Part shown: positions 52,360 through 63,080 of the stretch, piece after piece
How positions within the stretch are numbered: the first letter of the stretch is position 1
How the letters are laid out: every line of letters starts with the position of its first letter
NCBI GenBank assembly: GCA_036925085.1
Contig: JAUPFP010000006.1
Coordinates: 729,001-793,000 of the forward strand
Source of the DNA: Brachycybe producta
Lineage: Eukaryota > Arthropoda > Diplopoda > Playtdesmida > Andrognathidae
DNA: 64,000 bases
Direction: 5' to 3'
Notes under the pieces: model-generated
Database searches by the model: none
Seen by the model: the letters and a program-made list of their open reading frames with translations, nothing else
What the model was told of the DNA's origin: nothing
Program-made: the position numbers and the translations under genes

Positions 52360-52772
52360 AGGACACTGATTTTTATGCAAAATATCAATCAAATGTTTCT
52401 CAATTTGTGGCCCCAAAATGCCAATTATCAAATAACCATCATCATCATCATTAGTGCAACTGCAATTATGCTTTTTCTAATCAAAAAGACTGGTTAGAGG
52501 CTAGCTGTCTTGTTACTATCAGTTTTCAACTAGAAGGTTCTAGCCTCTAACCAGTCTTTTTGATTAGAAAAAATAATTGTTTGTTGATCTAAACATGGTT
52601 AGAGGACCGTCTAGTTGACAACTGATAGTAACAAGACAGCTAGCCTCTAACCAGTCTTTTTGATTAGAAAAAAAAACAATTGTTTGTTGATCTAAACATG
52701 GGATTCTTACTTCACAATTGCCTCCTGAGTCACAGATTGAGAAGCTTGATATTTTGCATACAAATCCGAGCT
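52360..52772. repeat. Foldback element, family B, copy 5, internally duplicated
   Basis: The ends AGGACACTGATTTTTATGCA and TGCATACAAATCCGAGC are typical of the family. The centre is extended: GGTTAGAGGCTAGCTGTCTT, then its complement CTAGCCTCTAACCAGTCTTT at 52538, then a further inverted unit (CAAGACAGCTAGCCTCTAAC) at 52630. This makes the element about 100 bp longer than the other copies. Confidence 0.75.
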
Positions 52773-52957
52773 CTTAATTATTAATTATTATAATTGTTGA
52801 CAATGTGGCTAGGGAAGAATTCCACACTCATAATAAAATCCCACGGAATTTGAACACTTTGTAAGGAATTTAACATGAAGCGCCATATTATCTTTCTTGC
52901 TGTGTTTCTCAGCATGCGTGATTCCTCCCTTATTGTAGTTTTTTTTTTAATTTTTAC

Positions 52958-53118
52958 CTCAAGTGTAGTTGAATAAGCCCTTAAAAGTAAAGACAGACGA
53001 ACTAATAAGAAATTTTGAACTCTTTTATCCAAATCTGGATTATATGTAATCATTTCGAGTTGAAAAAGATCTAAAAGATGAATGTCTTCTTCCATAGACA
53101 TCCACATGTCCAGTTCCT
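52958..53118 (-). CDS. SETD3: SETD3-like methyltransferase, exon of the substrate-binding domain
   Basis: The acceptor TTATTTTCAG leads into AG GAA CTG. The first codon is completed by the G from the previous exon, giving Q-E-E-L-D. The exon encodes EELDMWMSMEEDIHLLDLFQ and, further on, KRVQNFLLVRLSLLLRAYST then TLE. LSLLLRAYSTT corresponds to the conserved RASLLLKxYxTT helix of the Rubisco-LSMT substrate-binding domain in SETD3. The donor is GAG|GTAAAA in phase 0. An in-frame read-through continues to a stop at 52781, but the match of the exon at 49928-50080 shows that the donor is used. Confidence 0.85.
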
Positions 53119-53470
53119 CTGAAAATAAGAAAATATATTACAAATTAATATCATTAGATTATTAATATATTTCTTTTGTTTTGTTCTCCATCGTTATTCA
53201 GACTAACCCTTGGGGAGGAGGAAGAAACTTACATTCCAGCTTAATATTTGCTAAAATAACAGTTTTGTTTTCTAATTACTGTTCTTTCTTCGGGCATTTT
53301 ACTTCTTTTAGAAAAAGGAGACGGGAGGTTAAAGGTCTAGCAAAACGAATGAAAGCCAAGTTTGTCATACAATTGAAAACGGGTTTAACACGAAATGAGG
53401 GAAATAAAACCGGGACTTGAAAATATATTTCGTTTTAAGAGGGCTGAATAGAAAAATACTTGTGCTAGGT

Positions 53471-53774
53471 AGATGGCGCCTGCAACAACCTCCATAGGTG
53501 GCCAAACTACACTCGTCACAAATTAGTTGAAATCGAATGCAGCCTCCTTTTAGCCTCTAAAAGCCACGTCCAAAACAACCTTAATTATCCTCAGCACGTG
53601 GACAAACTTACCCCTGAGAACGCAATATAAGTGAAGAGAGAGAGAGAAAGAGCACGTGTAGAGAAATAGCGATGACGCAATTAAGTTTGTCACGTGAAAA
53701 AAAAAAGGAAAAGTTGTCAAGAGTTTAAGGGGTGTCAGTACATTTCTATGGGAGGAAGGCTAGTGGCGCCATCT
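53471..53774. repeat. Family H element, copy 2
   Basis: It is bounded by AGATGGCGCC and GGCGCCATCT. The interior is the reverse complement of 12485-12773, including CACGTGGACAAACTTACCCC and TAGAGAAATAGCGATGACGC. It carries a small GA microsatellite not seen at that length in copy 1. Confidence 0.8.
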
Positions 53775-54049
53775 ACATGCAATCTTAACGGATTTGTCTT
53801 GGTATTAATTTTCGTGTTAAATGGATTTTTCACTGTATGAAATAATTTCAAGATTTATTTAAAACTAGAAGAGTAAATAAACAAATGTGAAAAAGTATCT
53901 TTTAATGTAAACTTTTGAAGGTAGTTTGAATTTGATCAAGTTTTATAGTTGAAGGGGATTTAGAAGGTGGGGGTGGGCTTAGAAACCGTAAAAAACAGAG
54001 GACAGTATTTAAACATTTGAACCATTAAAAGAGTACATCAGACTGTTTT

Positions 54050-54800
54050 TAGATGGTTTAGGAACAGCGTGATTTTCGAACTATTGATTATTTGGTCTTT
54101 CAGGTGCAAAATGAAAAACAACTGAAAAAAACTAGAAGGGTAAATGAAGTTCAATCACTTATGAAGTATTTTCATGTTGATTTCTTTAAAAAAAACTGTT
54201 ATTGACAAAAATTTTAAAAAAAATATATTATCTGCTTAAAATTGAACCATTTCCAGACTGAAATACTGAAATATTCATTTTGAAAAATATCAAACATTAA
54301 AATACCCCTTAAGATGGATTTAAAGTGTAAACGCCTCTCGAACTTTTCATAATTCTGTCTTTCAGGATGAAAGATAAGAAAAACTAGACAGTGTTTTAGA
54401 AACTAGAAGGGGAGCTCAAAAACATAATAATATTTTCAGGTTAATATCTTTCAAAATAAACATTTTATAGACAAAAATTAAAAAAATATTCATCGACAAA
54501 AAAGCTTATTTTACAAGATATCAACATGAAAAAAACCATTGAGTGATTGAATTACGTTCAACTACCTTTCTAGTTTCTAAAAACACATTCAAGTTTCTTT
54601 TCAGTCTGCATCTGAAAGATAGAATAATCAAGAGTTGGTTCAATTTAAAAGTAAAAAAAAACCGACCAACCGCAATAAAAAAGTTTATTTTGAAAGATAT
54701 CATCATGAAAATACCATACTGTACTTTCGCTATTACTCTTCTAGTTTCTAAATCTTGTAACACAAATTTCTTTCAAAGTAGTTTTTTTTTTAAAAAAACA
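54050..54800. repeat. Cluster of foldback family A copies
   Basis: Copy one (54090-54330) begins GGTCTTTCAGGTGCAAAATG. Copy two (54345-54640) begins ATTCTGTCTTTCAGGATGAA, includes TTTTAGAAACTAGAAGGGGA and ends CTACCTTTCTAGTTTCTAAA. A right half follows to about 54790. Confidence 0.65.
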
Positions 54801-55389
54801 GAACATACGTGTTTTACTACAACACGTCTGGTAGCAGAGAAAATAAGCATAAAAATAAAACGATTTATGTCACTCAAAAAACAATGTAATCAGAACAACA
54901 CAGGTAGAAGATAGATGTGTTTAGAAAGCATAAACAGCTAAGACAGCTAAAGCTGTTTTAAAATTGAGCTTGAAGATTTTTCTCTTCTTTTAAAGCTTTG
55001 AAAGCCGCCAAGGTTTTGATATTTCGTCTCTTTTTTTTTGGTATGAAATACATGGAAGTTAATGCAAATTATTTCTTAGCACGTAAACACATCGTGTATT
55101 CACTACGGGTAATAAATATATTGATGGATCAAAACCATCGGAATTGCAGTCAAACCGGGGGTGTTTTTTTTTTTTACTTTTTTCTCTGAAATACTCCGAA
55201 ATATTGTTGAAACCCTATATTAGAACACAAATTCAATGTAATCTCTTGAGTCCACAAAGCTTTTAAACTTTTCTAAACTTAAAAAAAAGTTTGCGGAGGA
55301 AAATCTTTTTAAAAAGTCGAAAAGATATATAAACGAATTAAAATTAAATTAAATTCCTTTCAATCTAACGTTATTTTTATGCTTTAAAG

Positions 55390-56169
55390 TGGTTTTAAAA
55401 GTTTAACACTTCTCAAACTCTTTGATTATTTATGTCTTTCAGGCGCAAAAAACAACTGAAGAGAAACGTGAATGTGTTATAAAAACTAGAAGGGTAAAAT
55501 CAATCACATAAAAGTATTTTCATGTTGATATCTTTTAAAATAAGCTTTTTTTTTCGTCTGTTTGAAAATGAACCAACTTTAAGAAGATATAATTTTTAAA
55601 ATTTTATTTCTATAAAGTGTTTATTTTGAAATAAAACACAGACCTGCAATGGAAAAAAATGTCTGTAAACTTTTAACTGATTTTTTAAAATCAGTTAAAA
55701 GTTTTCAGACATTTTTTTTTTCTCCATCAAAACAACAAATCAAGAAAAAAACTTCCAGACATTCTCAATGATCATAATTTTGCAGACTTGTGTAAATAAA
55801 TTACATGAAAATACTCTTTTTAAGTGATTGAGCTTTCTGAAAACATATTCAACTTTTTTTTTATTTTGCATCTGAAACACATAATAAACACGAGTTCGAG
55901 AGTTTGTTGACACTTTCAAGTCACCTTGAGGATATTTTCATGTTTGATATCTTTCAAAATAAACTTTTTATAGACTTCAAATTTTTTAAAAAATAAATTC
56001 AGCTTAAAGTTAGATTATTTTTTTTCAAACTGCCTTAAAAAAAGATTAGTTTGAAAAGATAGCTACCATTTCTAGTTTCTAAAACAATTTTTTAGTCTCT
56101 TAATTTTGCTCTTTTGAAAGACAGAATAGAATTAATGAGTTTTAGAAAACCAGCTGTTCGTAAACCATC

Positions 56170-56170
<1 letters not shown>
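55390..56170. repeat. Two foldback family A copies
   Basis: Copy one starts TTATGTCTTTCAGGCGCAAA and contains an inserted palindrome near 55651-55715 (AAAAAATGTCTGTAAACTTT facing AAAGTTTTCAGACATTTTTT). Copy two (55900-56165) ends TGAAAGACAGAATAGAATTA and CAGCTGTTCGTAAACCATCA. Confidence 0.65.
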
Positions 56171-56171
<1 letters not shown>

Positions 56172-56206
<35 letters not shown>

Positions 56207-56215
56207 AGAGAGAGA
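56172..56215. repeat. (GA)n microsatellite
   Basis: About 20 AG units with one CT interruption lie directly after a family A right end. Confidence 0.9.
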
Positions 56216-56618
56216 CTAATAATTAATTCTAATTAGGTTGTAATAATGAAAACAGAATGATGCAAACAGGTATTGCCCATGTACAGGGGAGGAGGAGGAC
56301 TGAATACATGAAATTCAATCAATTGATGAAAGTACGTTTAAAAAAATTCTGAGTCTCAATACAAATTTGATCGATTCGATGATTCTTTTTGAGAAAAAAA
56401 AAGATGTAGAATGTGGTGATGTTAGAGGGTAACAAAAAGAGAAGAACAACCCAGAAAAATTAATAAAAAAGTAATAAGAAAAGAGATGAACCTTTTTTAT
56501 TGAAAGGTTTTTAGTCATTTAATAAAACATATGTTGCCGTTCTTCCTTTTCAATGGAAACTAATTTGCATACAAAATTAATATTTAAATATGCAATGAAT
56601 AAAAAGAGAGAGACAAAC

Positions 56619-56704
56619 CCTGTGTCATTGAAAAGATGCGACTGAAAGCCCAAAGTTGATCACTGATTGGTTGAGAATTGCAGGTCACACAAAATGTAGC
56701 ATTC
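56619..56704 (-). CDS. SETD3: SETD3-like methyltransferase, short internal exon
   Basis: The acceptor CGTTACAG and the donor GG|GTTTGT enclose 86 bases. With one base completing an upstream codon, it reads NATFCVTCNSQPISDQLWAF then SRIFSMTQ. This aligns with the SETD3 segment F-A-L-H..P-I-S..L-L-A-F-L-R-V-F-x-M-T-E-E-E-L in the C-terminal domain. The trailing G pairs with AG of the next exon to give Glu. The exon before this one (about 25 codons, beginning after KIKLG) was not found in 56705-58778. Confidence 0.82.
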
Positions 56705-56925
56705 CTGTAACGGTAATATGTTTACATTAAAAAAAACGTTGCCTTTTTTTGTATGTTTGATGTTAAAACAACAACAGAAATTGGACATTTTACAAATTGC
56801 AAAGCAACATATATTAAAGGCCTGTGGCTGAGGGACACAAAATCTAAATGCAGATTGTAAAAAAATGCATTGTTAGAAAATCATAAGCTGCATTTACCTT
56901 TTTTTTAAAAAAAAATATATCACAC

Positions 56926-57350
56926 ATTCCGTTATTCATCAATTTAGAAATAAATGTAGTGACATCCACACCGCTGAATAAATTGATGACTTAACAGAAT
57001 GTGTGATATATTCATATTAGAGGTTGTGAACTAACGCGACTGTATTCTAAAACGTTACTTAAACCAAAGTTAAACTTTAAATCATGACTGATATCTCTCT
57101 CTTCATAGACTTAATTATATAGTAAGTGTATGGAGAGAGAGATGTGTCATGATTTAAGTTTAACTTTATTTTAATTAACGTTTTTAAATATGGAGGTTAG
57201 GCGTTGATTTATAAACTAAGTCATTACGCGTTTTATTTTGCACAATTTATTTAAAATTAAAATATTTTAATTGCACTTTTAATTTTTTAAAATTTTAATT
57301 TGAAATAAAAAAAATTGTGCAAAATAAAACGTAACGACTTAAGAACGTTT
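56926..57350. repeat. Three consecutive palindromes
   Basis: First, TATATCACACATTCCGTTAT faces CAGAATGTGTGATATATTCA (56915-57010). Second, AAAGTTAAACTTTAAATCAT with TATCTCTCTCTTCATA faces TATGGAGAGAGAGATG and CATGATTTAAGTTTAACTTT (57065-57170). Third, CATTACGCGTTTTATTTTGC faces GCAAAATAAAACGTAACGAC (57220-57345). All lie in a SETD3-like intron. The intron around them (56705-58778) otherwise holds a G-run near 57493, a short transposon-like segment near 57530-57680 and the family A copy at 58130. Confidence 0.7.
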
Positions 57351-58129
57351 TAGACGAACAATAATATTGCACAATATTTTTGATATTGTACAATTATTAT
57401 TATTGATCATTTTGGAGGATATATTGGACGTTATTATAACATATTGTCTAGAGGGAGCTCTGAGCATCAAAAAAATATTATTGAGCATCTAGGGGGGGGG
57501 GGGGGCACTTTTAGCTTACAACCCAATAAAAGATGATGTCCGTCAGTCAGTCTCTTACCATATACATTCTCAAACCTTTTGACCTATCGAGACCAAATTT
57601 TACAAAGTTACTTCTTGTGACCTTCCAAATAACATAGGTTACCTGGAGATAACCCCAAAACAAACTAGGCTGACGTACAGGGCCAGATATAAATAATAAT
57701 AAAACAAGTGAGTCTTATTTATCTATCTTAATGTACAATTCATATTCAAGCTAGAATAACAAATAGCCTGGGGTGGGGGTACCTTTATATTTTGGCTCTG
57801 GGCAGAAAACAGACATTACTTTTTTTGCATTTATGGGCTTTTTGGGTCCTCAGGGGGTCTGTTGGGCCCTCCTAAGGTTGTTTTGGGTCGTTTAGGACGT
57901 CTAGAAGAGTTTTCATTTTTTCCATTGTTGCTTTGTGTTGCATTTTTTCCCCTTCTCCCTCTGCCACAGGTCTTCTTGGCTGCTTGTAGAGTAATTTATA
58001 AAATTGAAATTAACTGTCCTGAAATGATTGATATAATAAGAGGTTTAGGGGTCGTATTCGTAATGATGAACTCATGAATTTTTGATAGAAAGTTACATGG
58101 AAAAGATGATGAGTTTAGCACTAGCTTTG

Positions 58130-58440
58130 ACTTACGATGGTTTATGTTTTTGTAAAAAAAAAAAGCAAAATTAAAAGAAACTAGAAAGTGCTTCGGAAAC
58201 TAGAAATGGTAGCTCAATCAATTAAAGAGTACTTTTTATGTTGATATCTTTCAAAATAAACTTTTTATATCCACAAAAATTATAAAAATTAAAGACTGCT
58301 TAAAGTTGAATCATTTTCATACTGAACTAAAAAAAGCTTATTTTAAAAGATATTAAACATAAAAATGCCATTAAAAGAAAATACTCTTAAAGATATTCTT
58401 CTAGTTTCTAAAACACTTTGGAAGTTTCTCTTGAATTTTT
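58130..58440. repeat. Foldback family A copy
   Basis: AAAAGAAACTAGAAAGTGCT, GATATCTTTCAAAATAAACT, then AAGCTTATTTTAAAAGATAT and TATTCTTCTAGTTTCTAAAA. It is a well-preserved copy. Confidence 0.7.
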
Positions 58441-58778
58441 TTCTCCATTTTGAACATTATTTCCACTAGGAGTCGCTAGCCTCCAAGCTGAGATTGTGAA
58501 GTTATTTATATAAAATCAAAGGTGTGTGAAAATAAGGCGAAATAGGTGTAGGAGCTCGTACATAGAGGCTAAAAAGCTATTAATAATGTGCATTTTTGTG
58601 CCATTTTGTTTTTCTTACATTTGTCCAATTTTCATTCTGTCCAATAAATGACACTTTTTAGCATAATTGACGTCATTTTTACTTATTCCTACATTTTATA
58701 TAAAAAAAATGGAAAAGAAATTAAATACAAAAATTTTGTTTAAATCAGAATAATTATTTATTAAATAAATTGATTCAC

Positions 58779-58953
58779 CTAATTTGATTTTGAGATCATT
58801 ATTAGAGTTGTCAGGAACAAGAAATGCATTGTGTAAAAAGAAATCCGAATTGGATCTGGGTCCGTAAAAGATAAACACCTGTTGTTCCGGTTGAAACTCT
58901 TCTAGTGCGTAACATTCCAATGTGTCCTTTTCCAAATCAAAGTCGGTTGACAA
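58779..58953 (-). CDS. SETD3: SETD3-like methyltransferase, exon with the C-terminal part of the SET domain
   Basis: The acceptor GAATTTCAG is followed in phase 0 by LSTDFDLEKDTLECYALEEF and then QPEQQVFIFYGPRSNSDFFL. FYGPRSN matches the SETD3 FYGTRSN motif, whose Tyr and Arg line the actin-histidine pocket in the known enzyme. The exon ends ..LKIKLG with donor GTGAAT, matching a conserved KIKLG boundary. SETD3 proteins transfer methyl groups from S-adenosylmethionine to actin His73. That function is inferred from these motifs. Confidence 0.9.
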
Positions 58954-58984
58954 CTGAAATTCATTAAAACGCAAAAATTTAGTC

Positions 58985-59510
58985 GGATTTTTTGTTTGTT
59001 TAATTAAACAAATTTGTTTGAAACTAGAAGAGTAAAAACAAAAAGGTACATAAATAATTTTCATCATTATTATATCTTTGAAAATAAACATTTTACATTC
59101 ATATCATTACATCAAACTGTCACAAAAAGTTTATTTTGAAAGATAACGTTAAGAAATTACCTGTTATTCTAGTTTCTTATAAACTTTTGAATTTTTTTTC
59201 TTAAGATGGTTTTAAAGCGCAAACGGCTAATCAAACTCTCAGGAACAAAATTAAGAAGCGCGTTTTTAGAAACTAGAGGTGTAACTCAAATCACTTAAAA
59301 GCTAATTTCATGTTGAGATTTTTTAAAAAAATAAGCTATTTATGTCAGTTTGTATTGTAAATGACATAACTTTCAACTGACTATATTTTTTTTAACTTTT
59401 GGTCTTATAAAATGTTTATTTTGAAAGATATCAATATAAAAATACTATTAAGCTACCCATTTTAGTTTCTAAAACACTTTCATTTTCTCTATAGTATTTG
59501 CTCTTGACCA
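58985..59510. repeat. Two foldback family A copies between SETD3-like exons
   Basis: The first (58985-59200) has TTGAAACTAGAAGAGTAAAA and TTATTCTAGTTTCTTATAAA. The second (59210-59500) has TTTTAGAAACTAGAGGTGTA and CATTTTAGTTTCTAAAACAC and ends about 70 bp from the next exon. Confidence 0.65.
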
Positions 59511-59577
59511 CCGTAAACCTTGAATAGCCCCTCGCTTTCTTCCACTGCCCCCAATCTCTTAATACTTTTTTTCGTAC

Positions 59578-59692
59578 CGTTCCCATCCGATGGTTACACA
59601 TGTCCCAGAATGGAATCAATGCACTTATCCGATGTTTCCCATCTGAATCTGGAATTTCATTCTGTCTTGTCATTACAGTGGACACTGCCCAT
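59578..59692 (-). CDS. SETD3: SETD3-like methyltransferase, exon with the SET-domain WDMCNH motif
   Basis: The acceptor CTTCCACCAG is followed by A (last base of a split Arg codon) and WAVSTVMTRQNEIPDSDGKH then RISALIPFWDMCNHRMGT. RWAVSxVMTRQNxIP and IPxWDMCNH are diagnostic for SETD3; the Asn-His pair contacts S-adenosylmethionine in SET enzymes. The donor ACG|GTACG leaves phase 0 and joins the next exon without shift. The upstream exons coding for the N-terminal half are not visible up to position 64000, so the gene most likely continues outside the window. Confidence 0.92.
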
Positions 59693-61099
59693 CTGGTGGA
59701 AGAAAATAAATAAGACAAAACTTCATTATGCAAAAACAAAAAACTTCAGAATTGTATAAATCTTCTAACTTAGAATAGAAGACAATTAATTTGTACAATT
59801 TTTTTTTGTTTGACAGCTTTTAAAAAAAGAAATTGTCATAATTTAAATTTTAAATGTGTGGTCGTATATTTTGAACAAACAAGAATTTTCTCTAAAATGG
59901 TCACTGACTTTATCCCCCTTCAATCCACCCGTTTCTTTCATAGTAAAAACCCTCTCTCCCTTTCCCCCATTTAAAAAAAAACGTCCACAAAACCACATCC
60001 CAATTGAAGACTAGAACCAAAATGACAAGGTCGTGACTTTTTTTTTTGTTTTGAAATCCGCCAGATGGCTCTTAACAATTTATGACACATGGTTATACAA
60101 AAAAAGCAACTTCATAAATATATAACTATAAGATATTATATTTTAAAATATTTGTTGGGCAGTGGGAATTCTGGATTGTTTGTTTCAAATGAAGCTTAAC
60201 AAGTTTGCAAGAAGACAAAGATGGAAATGAGGGTGACTGGGTGACTGGAGTAAAAAGTGAAGGGTCCTCCCGTCTTTTTTTTTTGCAGATTCTTATATCA
60301 TGGGCACTTTATGATAACTTTTATAATCAGGATTTTTTTTCAAAACAAGGTTTTACTTTTTCTTCAAAGAACTTTCTTTTTGAAATTTCAACTGAAGAGT
60401 AGTAAATTTATGTTTTTTTTTTTCTAGTTAAAAAGGACCCCTATTTGTTGTTAGCATGGTTGTGTTTTTTTTAAAACTGAGGGAAAGTTACAAATTTATG
60501 GGGCACTTAATATCCTTGTAATGAGTTAGGTTGGGTTTGTTTTGGGGTTTGTTTCAGGTTTGGTTTTAAGAGTAACTTATACCTTGTTTTTAGTTTTTAT
60601 TTAAAAGTTAATTATAGTTAAAGTGATAAAAAAACGGTTAAATTTTTCAGTGGAAACAAATGTGGTTAAATTAACCAGAGTTAAATTTGTCAAAATCCTG
60701 AGTTCATTTCAGTGCTTTTCAGGGCATCTAGAAGACTTTCATTTTTTGAAAATATTCATGGAATTCATCATTCATTGAAAATATTTATAAAACTTCGAAA
60801 ATTCATTGCAAGTGAACCAAACGAGCTGGAATGAAACTGTTGGAATCGATGCCATTCCCAGAGAAGTCAGGAATGCAGGGATGTCTTCAATTCTATACTA
60901 TATTTGGTTATCATGGTTAACCACATTATTGAAAGATTACAGTAAAAAATATAATAAGAAAGGTTTACACTTGTTTTAAACACCACATTTGGTCTAAAAA
61001 CAATATGGCGGTTATTCACGTCTGTCAAAAAGAGTGGAAACATAACAGGATGTAGGCTTGTCTAACAGGAAGTCACGTCAAATCATTTAAATACAGGTG
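59693..61099. other. Presumed intron of the SETD3-like gene
   Basis: No exon, hairpin pair or transposon end was recognised. A region at about 60530-60930 has GTTAAATT-like words (TGTGGTTAAATTAACC) that may be an old foldback. Confidence 0.4.
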
Positions 61100-61352
61100 C
61101 AGTACCGTCTTTACTATAAGGGCACACGGGGCCCGTGCCCAGGGCCGATATATTCGCTTACACTAAAAAAGGAGCTCAAATTTTTTTCTATTTTTAGGTA
61201 AATACCTACTAAGAATTACCGTCAACATTTCTAAATTGAAATGTTAATAGGACACCAGATCAGATTTTTAAATTTTTTCTAATTTTTACTATCCAATGGG
61301 GCCCCCAATTTTTGTGTGCCCAAGGGCCCTGACATGCCCTAAGACGGCCCTG
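61100..61352. mobile_element. Non-autonomous hAT-type element (GGCCC-rich) with 8-bp target duplication
   Basis: The left end CAGTACCGTCTTTA and the right end TAAGACGGCCCTG are inverted. The flanks TACAGGTG (61092-61099) and TACAGATG (61353-61360) match at 7 of 8 positions. Subterminal GGGCACACGGGGCCCGTGCC and GGCCCCCAATTTTTGTGTGC are complementary in part. It is 253 bp long with no transposase. Confidence 0.8.
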
Positions 61353-61544
61353 TACAGATGTGTGTTTCAAAAAATGCAAACACTGAAGTACACTTTCTAA
61401 CTGAACATGTTGTAAATTACTTAAAGAAATTCATCTAATAATCGTCTAAAAATAATTTTATGATCTTTGAATTATTTTCAAAACTGACAAAATAAAGAGG
61501 TTATTTTAAAATAACATCAAAAGACTGAAAACACAAAAGTACCT

Positions 61545-61905
61545 TTCTAGTCTTAAGATGGTTTATAAGTAGCTAATTTTCGAACTTTGATAAACTGATT
61601 ATTCTACCTTTCAAGGGAGCAAAATGAAGAAAATAGCTTGAAAATGTTTTAAAAACTAGAAATGTACCTCAATCAATTAAGATTATTTTCATGTTTGTTA
61701 TATTTCAAAATAAACTTTTTATAAATAAAAATGAAAAACTTTGCAAATTTTCAAATTGATATAAACAAGTTTATTTTAAAATATATCAAAACACACAAAA
61801 ATACCCAAGTTATAAGGGATTGAGCTACCTTTCTAGTTTCTAGTACACTTTGAAATTTTGCTCGTCTCTGAAAGACCAGAATAACCCAGACTTCGATTTA
61901 GATCC
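61545..61905. repeat. Foldback family A copy
   Basis: TTCTACCTTTCAAGGGAGCA, AAAACTAGAAATGTACCTCA, TATATTTCAAAATAAACTTT, then CAAGTTTATTTTAAAATATA, CTACCTTTCTAGTTTCTAGT and CTGAAAGACCAGAATAACC. Confidence 0.65.
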
Positions 61906-62379
61906 ATTCTTTTTAGGTTGTAATTATTATGATTTTTTTAAAAGCATTATTAAAATAGAAATCCTTCCGAGTGAGTGATAATTGTGATCACTGATTAGCA
62001 TTTTATATTCTCTATTTAGCAGAAATACAAAACAAAAATGATGGAGGTATTAAAATTATGAATTCTGCGGAAGTCGGCTTTATTCACTCGAGTTAATAAG
62101 GTTGTATTTGAGTGGCTCACTGAAGCATCATCAGCCACCTGAGGCTGATTTTATGTTAGCCAATGAAACGACGTGTAAACTTAAATCAAGTTAGCCTAAC
62201 TTTTTTTTTTAATCCATGCGAGGCTTAATAAGAGTTAGGACAACTAAAACAAAAGATTGATCCAGTTGTTATGACAATATGGCTTTATATTTTATTGTTA
62301 GAAACATTATAATATTATATGTATATTATTGTACATAATTATAAAACTGCTTGGGGAACGTAATAATTCTTGTTTACAT

Positions 62380-62920
62380 TTCATTTTAAAGTGTAAACAT
62401 GCCTTTTGGAGTTATTATATTTTTCAGATTCACAATGAAGAGAAACTTGAATGTGTTTTTTTTTAGAAACTAGAAGGGTAACTCAATCACTTAAAGAGTA
62501 TTTTCATGTTTGATATATTTTTTTTTTTCAAAATAAACTTTTTATATCAAGTTTGAAAATGACCCAATAAGTTTTAAGTTTATTTTCAAAGATATCAACA
62601 TGAAAATACCTTTTAAAAGTGAATGAATGAGCTACCCTTCTACTTTTCTAAAAAAAAAAAACTTTCTAGACAGGCAATTAGAAAACGGGATAAACATAAG
62701 TTGGCTCCGCCCTTTTTATTTTTTTTTTCAAAATAAACTTTTTATATCAAGTTTGAAAATGACCCAATAAGTTTTAAGTTTATTTTCAAAGATATCAACA
62801 TGAAAATACCTTTTAAAAGTGAATGAATGAGCTACCCTTCTACTTTTCTAAAAAAAAAAAACTTTCTAGACAGGCAATTAGAAAACGGGATAAACAGAAG
62901 TTGGCTCCGCCCTTTTTATG
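62380..62920. repeat. Family A copy with a 200-bp tandem duplication
   Basis: The family A copy begins near 62405. A 200-bp segment with TCAAAATAAACTTTTTATAT, GAAAATACCTTTTAAAAGTG, CTACCCTTCTACTTTTCTAA and the family D left end (GACAGGCAATTAGAAAACGG) occurs at about 62521-62720 and again from about 62721. The two units are almost identical, so the duplication is recent. Confidence 0.85.
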
Positions 62921-63080
62921 ACGACCAGCAACTTCTAATTGGTTTGTTGTGTAGTCTGATGTCACATATTCCGCTCTTTTCAACGTCGAACCACACAACA
63001 AACCAATTAGAAGTTGCCGTTCGTCATAAAGAAGGGCGGAGCCAACTTGTGTTTATCCCGTTTTCTAATTGCCTGTCTTT
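62869..63080. repeat. Long-armed foldback, family D, copy 2
   Basis: GACAGGCAATTAGAAAACGG, GCTCCGCCCTTTTTATGACG and CAACTTCTAATTGGTTTGTT on the left face AACAAACCAATTAGAAGTTG, CGTCATAAAGAAGGGCGGAG and CCGTTTTCTAATTGCCTGTC on the right. It is nearly perfect over about 90 bp per arm. The left end alone is duplicated at 62669. Confidence 0.85.

Noticed and set aside
52781-52957. Reading the SETD3-like exon through to the stop at 52781 as the gene end
   Set aside because: The true C-terminal segment is found at 49928-50080 in matching phase, with a good donor at 52957.
54543-54914. A 123-codon plus-strand frame
   Set aside because: It is built from family A foldback arms (repeated LVSK-type peptides appear in both strands of such copies).
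58560-58590. CTTTTTAG followed by a frame reading SMYELLHLF as the missing SETD3-like exon
   Set aside because: The similarity is too weak and no matching donor with the right phase follows.
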